Shown here: positions 1 through 6,060 of the stretch, one piece after another | How positions within the stretch are numbered: the first letter of the stretch is position 1 | Layout: every line of letters begins with the position of its first letter | Assembly (NCBI GenBank): GCA_018674025.1 | Contig: JABHBC010000225.1 | Location: 1-6,060 of the forward strand | Direction of reading: 5' to 3' | Length of the DNA stretch: 6,060 bases | From: Flavobacteriaceae bacterium | GTDB taxonomy: Bacteria; Bacteroidota; Bacteroidia; Flavobacteriales; Flavobacteriaceae | Made by a program: the position numbers and the translations under genes | Notes under the pieces: model-generated | Database searches by the model: none | What the model saw: only the letters and a program-made list of their open reading frames with translations | What the model was told of the DNA's origin: nothing

Positions 1-263
1 AAAATTTAGATTTTTTATTTATAATAATTTCTTTTGTTGCTATATATCAATCCACAAAAAACTCAAACAATATTTCAATAAAATACGCATTGTGGATTAA
101 CTGGTTTGCACTATTTATTCTAATTTTAAATGAGAAAACTGAATGGTTTTCTCTAGCTGAAATAATTACATATATTGTTGCATTTTCTCTAGCTAGTTTA
201 CATATTTATAATTTAAATTATTGTCAGTGTAAATCAGAAGATTGTTGTAATAATGAATCTTAG
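1..263 (+). CDS. MerC-family inner-membrane metal transport protein (5' truncated)
   Basis: An open frame enters from the left edge (first full codon at position 3) and ends at TAG 261-263, giving the last 86 residues. The visible part has three hydrophobic stretches: one starting DFLFIIISFVAIYQS, one around LWINWFALFILIL, and one around IITYIVAFSLASLHIYNL. It ends in a short cytosolic-type tail, NYCQCKSEDCCNNES, with four cysteines arranged CxC and CC. This order of helices, the NEKTEWF stretch before the last helix, and the LHIYNLxYCxC tail match MerC-domain proteins of Bacteroidota as I remember them. MerC was first described as an inner-membrane mercuric-ion uptake protein; outside mer operons the metal is usually unknown. 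It converges on the repressor at 287-697, with only 23 bases between stop codons, and sits in what looks like a metal cassette. The N-terminal part, where further metal-binding cysteines are expected, lies outside the window. Mercury specificity should not be assumed, since no merA, merT, merP or merR is visible. Confidence 0.72.
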   Translation, partial: NLDFLFIIISFVAIYQSTKNSNNISIKYALWINWFALFILILNEKTEWFSLAEIITYIVAFSLASLHIYNLNYCQCKSEDCCNNES

Positions 264-286
264 TAAGATAATAGTTTAAATAAGAT

Positions 287-697
287 TTAAAAGTCAACAT
301 CCGGAATTGGACTTCCATGCGGATCAATTTTTCTGTTATTTACCATTTTTTGTACTTTTCTAAAAAATTCAGGGCTTTCTATATGTTCTATTTCCTCAGC
401 AATATCATGAACATTTTCAGAATCAAAATCCATTATTTCGACTAGGAAAAGTTCAATTAGACGGTGTTTTGCTACTATAGTACGAGCTAGTTCTCTTCCA
501 TCTTCAGTAAATTCAATAGCTTTGTAAGGGGCAGAATTTAATAAATTCATATTTACGAGCTTTTTAATCATATTTGAGACAGATGATTTTGAAACTAATA
601 ATAGCTTTGCTAAACTAGAAACTGATATGGGTTTATTATTAATTTCTAACTTATAGATTTCTTTCAAGTAATGTTCTTTTTCTTTAGTTTTTTTCAT
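287..697 (-). CDS. DtxR/MntR-family metal-dependent transcriptional repressor, short form
   Basis: This is a cytosolic metal-sensing repressor. I prefer the ATG at 697 (136 residues) over an upstream TTG at 718 (143 residues), because the ATG leaves the usual short leader before the family's first helix. Numbering here is for the 143-residue form. Residues 15-24 (EHYLKEIYKL) match the EDYLKAIY start of the family. The winged helix-turn-helix covers about 31-73, with recognition helix SKSSVSNMIKKL and wing PYKAIEFTEDG. The dimerisation and metal-binding region follows: KHRLIELFL (H85, E89), VHDIAEEIEH (H104, E108, E111, H112), ending at DPHGSPIPD. By alignment from memory, E108, E111 and H112 correspond to E99, E102 and H103 of Bacillus MntR. 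E108 sits where DtxR/IdeR have Cys102, so the site is more MntR-like. The MntR ligands Asp8 and Glu11 are replaced by H16 and K19. The C-terminal SH3/FeoA-like domain of long family members is absent. It is divergent from the receptor and probably regulates it and itself. Confidence 0.9.
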   Translation of the reverse strand: MKKTKEKEHYLKEIYKLEINNKPISVSSLAKLLLVSKSSVSNMIKKLVNMNLLNSAPYKAIEFTEDGRELARTIVAKHRLIELFLVEIMDFDSENVHDIAEEIEHIESPEFFRKVQKMVNNRKIDPHGSPIPDVDF

Positions 698-748
698 TAG
701 TTTTGTAGTGGTGAACAATTTGATAAAATTATATCTAAACTTACAAAA
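698..748. promoter_or_regulatory. Divergent promoter region between repressor and receptor genes
   Basis: Only 51 bases separate the preferred repressor start (ATG read leftward from 697) from the receptor start (ATG 749), so both promoters and any operator must fit here or overlap the coding sequences. Both 5' leaders end in similar A-rich sequence next to the start codon. As a result TTTTGTA (701-707) and TACAAAA (742-748) form a widely spaced inverted pair flanking the region. On the - strand, TAAGTTTA (743 down to 736) is one base off the Bacteroidota TAnnTTTG -7 element, but I see no matching -33 TTG. No convincing Shine-Dalgarno sequence precedes either start, as is usual in this phylum. 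Exact promoters are not assigned. Confidence 0.5.
719..738. promoter_or_regulatory. Candidate operator for the DtxR/MntR-like repressor
   Basis: GATAAAATTATATC at 722-735 is a palindrome centred on AATT with one mismatched base pair (positions 726/731). After another mismatch at 721/736, the symmetry continues with TT (719-720) against AA (737-738). On the - strand the 20-base site begins TTAGATATAA, which loosely resembles the TTAGG-type half sites of the DtxR/MntR family. The size and central location in the divergent gap fit an operator that would control both genes. The region is very A+T rich, so chance symmetry is a real alternative. Confidence 0.33.
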
Positions 749-2965
749 ATGAGACTAAAAAGCATTAATGTAATCTTATTTTTTCTTATAAATCATTTGT
801 TATTTGCTCAAAATATTAGTGGAGTAATTAGAGACACAGAAAATAATCCTCTTTTTGGTGTAACTATATATAATAGTTCTAATACAAAAAATGAAATTAG
901 TGATATAAATGGAAATTTTTCTATCGAATCCAGTAATCAGGAAAATAAGTTAATTATATCTCATGTTGGTTATATCTCAAAAAAAATCAATATTGAATCA
1001 TCAGGAAAACCAATAGATATCGGTTATATCATGCTTAAAAATAATAGTCTGGATGAAATTGTTATTTCTGGAACATTAAGAGAAGTATCTAAACTTAAAA
1101 GTGTTGTTCCAATTGAACTTTACAGCTCAGATTTTTTTAAATCCACACCCAAAACAAGTTTTTTTGAGGCTATTGAAGCTATAAATGGTGTTCGATCACA
1201 ATTAAATTGCAGTGTCTGCAATACTGGAGATATTCACATAAATGGTCAAGATGGTGCTAATACAATGGTGTTAATTGATGGGCTACCTTTAGTTAGTGGA
1301 TTGTCATCAGTATATGGGCTTTCAGGAATTCCTCAATCATTAATTAAACAAATCGAAATTATTAAAGGTCCAGCATCAACCCTTTACGGATCTGAAGCAA
1401 TTGGAGGGGTCATTAATTTAATTACAAAATCGCCAGAAAATGTAGATAATTTTACTCTTGATACATTTACTAGTTTTTGGGGAGAAGTAAATATTGATAT
1501 TGGATCAAGATATAATCTAAAAAAAAGTCAAGGAATAATTGGTGTAAATTATTTTAATTATTCAAACCCTATCGACAATAATGGAGATGGATTCACAGAT
1601 TTAGCTCTTCAACATAGAATTTCAATTTTCAATAAAATAAACTCTAAAAATAATAGCTTAGCGTTTCGCTACTTTTATGAAGACAGATGGGGAGGCCAAA
1701 TGAATTGGAATTCTAGTTTTAGGGGCGGGAATCAAATTTATGGAGAAAGTATTTACACAAGTAGATTTGAAGTGTTTGGAAAGTATAATTTATCAAAAAA
1801 AACATTTTTACAATACAGCCTTAATAGTCACGATCAAAATTCGGTTTATGGAATTACTTCTTACAAAGCATTACAAACAATAGGCTTTATACAAGCTGTC
1901 TACACACAAAAAATTCAAAATCATAACTTATTATTTGGAGCAACATATAGACATACAATTTATGATGATAATACTCCTGCTACTGAAGAGAGAGAAAAAA
2001 CATTGCTGCCAGGATTATTTATCCAAGACCAATTAACATTAAGTAAGCTTGAGACATTACTTTTTGGAATAAGGTATGACAACAACTCAATTTATGGTGA
2101 TATTTGGACGCCAAGGATAAATTATAAATTATCCAGTAAAGATGAAAGTTCAATTATTAGACTTGGGTTTGGAACAGGATTCAGAGTAGTTAACGTATTT
2201 ACTGAGGATCATGCAGCACTTACCGGAGCAAGAGATGTTATCTTTTTAGAGGATATTCTTCCTGAAAAATCTTGGAATTTAAATTTTAATTGGAACAAAA
2301 AAATATACACAAAACATGGAACTATTTTTGATATGGACTTTAGTCTCTTTAATACAGTATTTTCTAATAAAATTATTCCTGATTATGACACCAATCCAAA
2401 TCAAATAATTTATGGAAATTTAGATGGTAAGGGAATAACTCAAGGTGCTACAATTAATTTAAATAGTCTATTTGCAAATGGGCTTAAAATAACTATGGGA
2501 GCTACATTTATTGACTCAAAGGTAACCTCTAACAACACAGAGGAATATCCTTACTTAACTGAAAAGTTTTCGGCTAATTACAAAATAAGTTACAGCTTAT
2601 TTAAACCTGAAATTACATTTGATATTTCTGGAACTATAATTGGACCCATGAAACTTCCTCTTTTAGGAGATTTAGACACAAGAGACCCATACAGTCCTCT
2701 TATTAACATAATCAATTTACAAACAAGCTATACATTTAAAGAAATTGAAATCTATGGGGGAATTAAAAACATTTTAAACTTCAAACCTCCATCTGATAGT
2801 ATAGCACGTGCTTTTGACCCTTTTGATACTAATGTTGAATTTGGAGCTAACGGACAAATAATAGCCACTCCAAACAATCCTAATGCATTATCGTTTGATC
2901 CTAGCTATGTTTATTATTCTAATCAAGGAATCTCAGGTTTTATTGGAATCAGATATAATTTTTAA
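749..2965 (+). CDS. TonB-dependent outer-membrane receptor, probably for a metal or metal complex
   Basis: This is a complete 738-residue receptor for energised import across the outer membrane, driven by TonB-ExbB-ExbD. Residues 1-20 are a signal peptide with a hydrophobic core, cleaved near LLFA/Q. Residues about 22-98 form a carboxypeptidase-regulatory-like domain (ISGVIRDTENNPLFGVTI, then GNFSI and SHVGY). LDEIVISG at 101-108 is the likely TonB box. The plug spans about 115-228, with VLIDGLPLVSG, the IEIIKGPASTLYGSEAIGGVINLITK block, and a CxxC (C154, C157) just before GDIHING. The 22-strand barrel fills about 235-738, with the conserved FRVVNVFTEDHAALTG segment near 478-493 and a C-terminal phenylalanine (GIRYNF) suited to BAM recognition. 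DNNGDGFTD (276-284) resembles a calcium-binding loop. C154 and C157 are the only cysteines in the protein. Its divergent metal-sensing repressor and nearby MerC-like gene suggest a metal substrate. There is no paired SusD lipoprotein, so glycan uptake is unlikely. Substrate is inferred; family assignment is firm. Confidence 0.95.
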   Translation: MRLKSINVILFFLINHLLFAQNISGVIRDTENNPLFGVTIYNSSNTKNEISDINGNFSIESSNQENKLIISHVGYISKKINIESSGKPIDIGYIMLKNNSLDEIVISGTLREVSKLKSVVPIELYSSDFFKSTPKTSFFEAIEAINGVRSQLNCSVCNTGDIHINGQDGANTMVLIDGLPLVSGLSSVYGLSGIPQSLIKQIEIIKGPASTLYGSEAIGGVINLITKSPENVDNFTLDTFTSFWGEVNIDIGSRYNLKKSQGIIGVNYFNYSNPIDNNGDGFTDLALQHRISIFNKINSKNNSLAFRYFYEDRWGGQMNWNSSFRGGNQIYGESIYTSRFEVFGKYNLSKKTFLQYSLNSHDQNSVYGITSYKALQTIGFIQAVYTQKIQNHNLLFGATYRHTIYDDNTPATEEREKTLLPGLFIQDQLTLSKLETLLFGIRYDNNSIYGDIWTPRINYKLSSKDESSIIRLGFGTGFRVVNVFTEDHAALTGARDVIFLEDILPEKSWNLNFNWNKKIYTKHGTIFDMDFSLFNTVFSNKIIPDYDTNPNQIIYGNLDGKGITQGATINLNSLFANGLKITMGATFIDSKVTSNNTEEYPYLTEKFSANYKISYSLFKPEITFDISGTIIGPMKLPLLGDLDTRDPYSPLINIINLQTSYTFKEIEIYGGIKNILNFKPPSDSIARAFDPFDTNVEFGANGQIIATPNNPNALSFDPSYVYYSNQGISGFIGIRYNF

Positions 2966-2989
2966 GATCATCTAAAAAAATAGTACGTA

Positions 2990-3017
2990 AAAGCTATTAA
3001 AACATAGCTTTATTTTT
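2990..3017 (+). terminator. Rho-independent-type terminator after the receptor gene
   Basis: AAAGCTAT (2990-2997) pairs perfectly with ATAGCTTT (3004-3011) around a six-base loop, TAAAAC. It is followed by ATTTTT (3012-3017). The stem is eight base pairs but has only two G-C pairs, so it is weak by enterobacterial standards; that is usual for an A+T-rich genome. It lies 25 bases after the receptor's TAA and before the acnB start, which supports separate transcription units. Confidence 0.6.
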
Positions 3018-3024
3018 AACTTTG
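3017..3024 (+). promoter_or_regulatory. Bacteroidota-type -7 promoter element for acnB
   Basis: TAACTTTG is an exact match to the TAnnTTTG -7 consensus used by the primary sigma factor of Bacteroidota. It lies 30 bases before the acnB ATG at 3055, which would give a leader of roughly 25 nucleotides. The expected -33 TTG about 19 bases upstream is not evident; that position falls within the terminator hairpin. Short motifs of this kind occur by chance in A+T-rich DNA, but the placement is good. Confidence 0.5.
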
Positions 3025-3054
3025 TTTTGTAATATTACATGAATTAATAAGTTT

Positions 3055-5853
3055 ATGAGTAAATATATTGAATACCTTGAAGAAATTGAACAAAGGAAAA
3101 GTCAAGAACTGGATCCTAAGCCAATTGATGGAGCTGAATTGTTAAGTGAAATAATCTCACAAATTAAAGACAACAATCATAAACACAGAAAAGACTCTCT
3201 TAACTTTTTTATATACAATGTATTACCCGGAACTACTAGTGCAGCCATTGTAAAATCTAAATTTTTAAAAGAAATTATTCTTGGTGAATCCATAGTCAAT
3301 GAAATTTCAGTTGATTTTGCATTTGATCTTTTATCTCATATGAAAGGTGGTCCATCAATTGAAGTACTACTAGATATAGCTTTGGATGAAGACATTTCTA
3401 ATGCTACACGTGCTGCGAAAGTTTTAAAAACACAAGTTTTCTTGTATGAGGCCGATACAAGCCGTTTAGAAAATGCTTTTAAAGCTGGTAACTCCATAGC
3501 TAAAGAAATTATAGAAAGCTATGCTAATGCTGAATTCTTCACAAAACTACCTGATCTTCCTGAGGAAATAAAGGTAGTCACATTTGTAGCTGGAATAGGA
3601 GATATTTCTACAGACTTATTATCTCCTGGTGGAGATGCTCACTCTAGATCAGATAGACAACTTCACGGGCAATGCATGTTTGAGCATAATAAAAAACAAC
3701 AACAAGAATTATTGGCTTTACAGGCAAAACATCCAGACAAAAGAGTAATGTTAATTGCTGAAAAAGGAACTATGGGTGTTGGTTCATCTAGAATGTCAGG
3801 TGTTAATAACGTTGCCCTTTGGATCGGTAAAAAAGCTAGTGAATATATACCTTTTATAAATATAGCTCCAGTAATAGCTGGTACAAATGGTATATCTCCA
3901 ATATTTTTAACAACAGTAGATGTTACAGGTGGAATTGGATTGGATTTAAAAAACTGGAGAAACAAACAAGACTCTTCTGGAAATCTTATACTTGATGAAG
4001 ATGGAGAACCTGTTTTAGAGCAAATATATTCTGTATCTACAGGAACAGTTTTAACAATTAATACAAAAACTAAAAAACTATATAATAATGGTAAGGAATT
4101 GATGGATATTTCTTCATCCTTCACTCCACAAAAAATAGAATTCATGAAAGCTGGAGGTTCTTATGCTATTGTATTTGGTAAAAAACTACAAGCTTTTGCA
4201 GCTAAAGTATTGGATAAAAAATTATCCCCTGTATTTGCAGTATCTAAAGAAATTTCTTTAAAAAATCAAGGACTTACAGCGGTAGAGAAAATTTTTAATA
4301 AAAATGCTGTTGGGACATCAGGTGCTACTCTTCATGCGGGCTCCTATGTTCGTGTAGAAGTAAATATTGTTGGATCTCAAGATACTACAGGATTAATGAC
4401 CTCTCAAGAACTGGAAATGATGGCGGCTACTACGATTTCACCTATTGTTGATGGCGCTTATCAGTCAGGATGCCACACTGCTTCAGTTTGGGATATAAAA
4501 TCTCAAACAAATATTCCAAGACTAATGAAGTTTATGAATGATTTTGGCCTTATTACTGCTCGTCATCCTGAGCATAAATACCAACCCATGACTGATGTTA
4601 TTCATAAAGTATTAAATGACATTACAATTGATGATTGGGCGATTATTATTGGTGGTGATTCACATACAAGAATGTCAAAAGGTGTAGCTTTTGGAGCAGA
4701 CTCAGGTACTGTTGCTTTAGCATTAGCAACAGGAGAAGCTTCAATGCCAATACCAGAATCAGTTAAAGTAACATTTAAAGGTAAAATGAAAGATCATATG
4801 GATTTTCGTGATGTTGTACATGCTACTCAACATCAAATGTTAAAGAAATTTAATGGTGAAAATGTATTTCAAGGCCGAATTATTGAAGTTCATATAGGAA
4901 CTCTACTTGCCGATCAAGCATTCACTTTCACTGATTGGACTGCAGAGATGAAAGCAAAGGCATCTATATGTATTTCTCAAGATGAAACACTTATTCAATC
5001 ACTTAATATAGCTATTGGTCGAATCCAAATAATGATTGACAAAGGCATGGACAATGAAAGTCAAGTGCTTCAGGGACTTATTGATAGAGCTAACAAAAGA
5101 ATTAATCAAATTAAATCTGGAGAAAAACCTCCTTTAACACCAGATGAAAATGCTAAATACCATGCAGAATTTGTTGTAGATTTAGATATTATTGACGAAC
5201 CAATGATTGCAGATCCGGATGTTAATAACGAAGATGTTTCTAAGCGATACACTCATGATACAATTCGTGAAATCTCCTATTATCAAGGTGAAAAACATAT
5301 TGATTTAGGTTTTATAGGTTCATGCATGGTTCACAAAGGTGATATTAAGATTGTAGCTAAAATGCTTAAAAATCTAGAGGAAGAATATGGGAAAGTTGAA
5401 TTCAAAGCACCACTAGTAGTTACTGCCCCTACTTATAACATCATAGATGAACTTAAATCTGAAGGAGATTGGGAGATTTTACAAAAATATTCTGGTTTTG
5501 AATTCGATGATTCAGCTCCAAAAGGGGAAGCTCGATTAGAATATGATAACATCTTATATCTAGAACGTCCAGGTTGTAATCTTTGCATGGGTAATCAAGA
5601 GAAAGCAGAAAAAGGAGACACAGTAATGGCAACTTCTACACGTTTATTTAAAGGCAGAGTTGTAAAAGACTCAGACCGAAAAAAAGGAGAATCATTACTA
5701 GCATCTACACCAGTAGTTGTTCTATCTGCAATACTAGGTAGAACTCCTACAATTGAAGAATATAAGACGGCAGTTAAAGGAATAAGACTTACTCAATTTG
5801 CACCTCCAATTAAGAAAATGGCCTCAAAACCAGCTCATCTGCTTTCTTATTAA
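3055..5853 (+). CDS. acnB: Aconitate hydratase B (bifunctional aconitase / 2-methylisocitrate dehydratase)
   Basis: This is a cytosolic [4Fe-4S] enzyme that interconverts citrate and isocitrate via cis-aconitate in the TCA cycle; AcnB enzymes can also hydrate 2-methyl-cis-aconitate. The product is 932 residues, longer than the 865 of E. coli AcnB. The AcnB order of domains is clear. An N-terminal helical HEAT-like domain covers about 1-160. The swivel domain comes early, about 172-385, with TDLLSPGGDAHSRSD and the substrate-loop GSSR at 243-246. The catalytic domains then run to the end. Key motifs are SQDTTG (441-446), GDSHTR (534-539), cluster cysteine C757 in FIGSCM, cluster cysteines C841 and C844 in PGCNLCMGNQ, and TSTR at 860-863. 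All three cluster ligands are present, so the enzyme should be active. The VHKGD after the first cluster cysteine, instead of the TNIGH of E. coli, matches flavobacterial AcnB as I recall it. The start at 3055 gives the expected N-terminus. It appears to have its own promoter and is separated from the receptor gene by a terminator. Confidence 0.97.
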   Translation: MSKYIEYLEEIEQRKSQELDPKPIDGAELLSEIISQIKDNNHKHRKDSLNFFIYNVLPGTTSAAIVKSKFLKEIILGESIVNEISVDFAFDLLSHMKGGPSIEVLLDIALDEDISNATRAAKVLKTQVFLYEADTSRLENAFKAGNSIAKEIIESYANAEFFTKLPDLPEEIKVVTFVAGIGDISTDLLSPGGDAHSRSDRQLHGQCMFEHNKKQQQELLALQAKHPDKRVMLIAEKGTMGVGSSRMSGVNNVALWIGKKASEYIPFINIAPVIAGTNGISPIFLTTVDVTGGIGLDLKNWRNKQDSSGNLILDEDGEPVLEQIYSVSTGTVLTINTKTKKLYNNGKELMDISSSFTPQKIEFMKAGGSYAIVFGKKLQAFAAKVLDKKLSPVFAVSKEISLKNQGLTAVEKIFNKNAVGTSGATLHAGSYVRVEVNIVGSQDTTGLMTSQELEMMAATTISPIVDGAYQSGCHTASVWDIKSQTNIPRLMKFMNDFGLITARHPEHKYQPMTDVIHKVLNDITIDDWAIIIGGDSHTRMSKGVAFGADSGTVALALATGEASMPIPESVKVTFKGKMKDHMDFRDVVHATQHQMLKKFNGENVFQGRIIEVHIGTLLADQAFTFTDWTAEMKAKASICISQDETLIQSLNIAIGRIQIMIDKGMDNESQVLQGLIDRANKRINQIKSGEKPPLTPDENAKYHAEFVVDLDIIDEPMIADPDVNNEDVSKRYTHDTIREISYYQGEKHIDLGFIGSCMVHKGDIKIVAKMLKNLEEEYGKVEFKAPLVVTAPTYNIIDELKSEGDWEILQKYSGFEFDDSAPKGEARLEYDNILYLERPGCNLCMGNQEKAEKGDTVMATSTRLFKGRVVKDSDRKKGESLLASTPVVVLSAILGRTPTIEEYKTAVKGIRLTQFAPPIKKMASKPAHLLSY

Positions 5854-5877
5854 AAAATCACTTCTTACTGCTAAGCC

Positions 5878-6060
5878 TTACTTTGATTTTGATCTTGGTA
5901 TGATTCTTTTTGGTTCAAACCAAGGCTTTACATTATCAATTTGTCTTCCAAGATTAACAGGAACTTTATTTGCACGAACTGAAATAGCTGCAGGTTTTGG
6001 AATTGTTTTTAAATAATCATTTGAACTTTGTGGGACTGTAAAATCATTTAAGTCATACAT
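5878..6060 (-). CDS. C-terminal part of an unrecognised protein (gene runs off the right edge)
   Basis: An open frame on the - strand runs from the right edge to a TAA at 5880-5878, giving 60 residues. The first visible codon is ATG, but it sits exactly at the window edge, so it may be an internal methionine and the gene may be longer. The sequence is polar, rich in proline, lysine and arginine (for example KTIPKPAAISVRANKVPVN and a basic end, PKRIIPRSKSK), with no membrane segment and no motif I recognise. It converges on acnB with 24 bases between stops. Its composition looks more protein-like than the overlapping + strand frame, which is why I choose this strand. No function is proposed. 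Confidence 0.5.
   Translation of the reverse strand: MYDLNDFTVPQSSNDYLKTIPKPAAISVRANKVPVNLGRQIDNVKPWFEPKRIIPRSKSK

Noticed and set aside
1..263. A mercury-resistance (mer) operon
   Set aside because: Only a MerC-like fragment is present. No MerR, MerT, MerP or MerA is seen, and the neighbouring regulator is of the DtxR/MntR family.
275..291. Perfect inverted repeat TTTAAAT/ATTTAAA with a three-base loop between the convergent MerC-like and repressor genes
   Set aside because: The stem is made only of A-T pairs and has no T-tract on either strand, so I do not call a terminator. It is likely a product of base composition.
698..718. Seven-residue N-terminal extension of the repressor from a TTG at 718
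   Set aside because: The ATG at 697 gives the normal leader length before the first conserved helix, and TTG starts are uncommon in this phylum. The extension would also narrow the divergent gap to 30 bases. It cannot be fully excluded.
749..2965. A SusC-type glycan uptake receptor
   Set aside because: There is no SusD partner downstream, the length is shorter than typical SusC proteins, and the plug CxxC and regulator context point to metals.
3663..4145. A 160-codon open frame on the - strand inside acnB
   Set aside because: It lies wholly within the strongly conserved swivel region of acnB, and its translation has no recognisable motif. It is an antisense shadow.
5854..5890. AAAATCA (5854-5860) and TGATTTT (5884-5890) as a possible terminator after acnB
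   Set aside because: The seven-base stem has one G-C pair and a 23-base loop, and it extends into the convergent gene. It is too weak to call.
5798..6016. A 72-codon + strand open frame overlapping the end of acnB
   Set aside because: It begins inside acnB in another frame, and its translation looks like the antisense of the - strand frame at 5878-6060 (rich in F, G and L, with no motif). I take the - strand frame as the more likely gene.

Overview
The window looks like chromosomal DNA from a low-GC Bacteroidota, most likely a member of the Flavobacteriia. This rests on strong A+T bias, no recognisable Shine-Dalgarno sequences before the starts, a SusC/CirA-style TonB-dependent receptor with an N-terminal carboxypeptidase-regulatory-like domain, a TAnnTTTG-type promoter element, and an AcnB aconitase whose sequence is of the flavobacterial type. 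The placement is from recognition of protein families, not from a search.

Layout. The left edge (1-263, + strand) holds the 3' part of a small membrane protein that I read as MerC-family, ending in a cysteine-rich tail. Convergent with it is a short DtxR/MntR-family metal-dependent repressor (287-697, - strand). A 51-bp divergent intergenic region (698-748) separates the repressor from a complete TonB-dependent outer-membrane receptor (749-2965, + strand). This intergenic region contains an imperfect palindrome that is a candidate operator. A hairpin with a T-rich tail follows the receptor, and its tail overlaps a TAnnTTTG promoter element placed to drive acnB (3055-5853, + strand), a 932-residue aconitase B. 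The right edge (5878-6060, - strand) is the 3' end of an unrecognised gene convergent with acnB.

How the genes may work together. The first three genes look like a metal-acquisition or metal-handling unit. The receptor would bring a metal or metal complex across the outer membrane, the MerC-like protein could move metal across the inner membrane, and the DtxR/MntR-like protein would repress the unit when metal is plentiful. The receptor's only two cysteines form a CxxC in the plug, which fits a soft-metal ligand. The metal itself cannot be decided from sequence. acnB appears to be an independent housekeeping transcription unit (TCA cycle), although its product is a [4Fe-4S] enzyme.

There is no mobile element, CRISPR array, tRNA or rRNA visible. 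No non-coding stretch exceeds about 90 bases. The metal cassette is the most interesting part of the window; I see nothing that amounts to a wholly new system.
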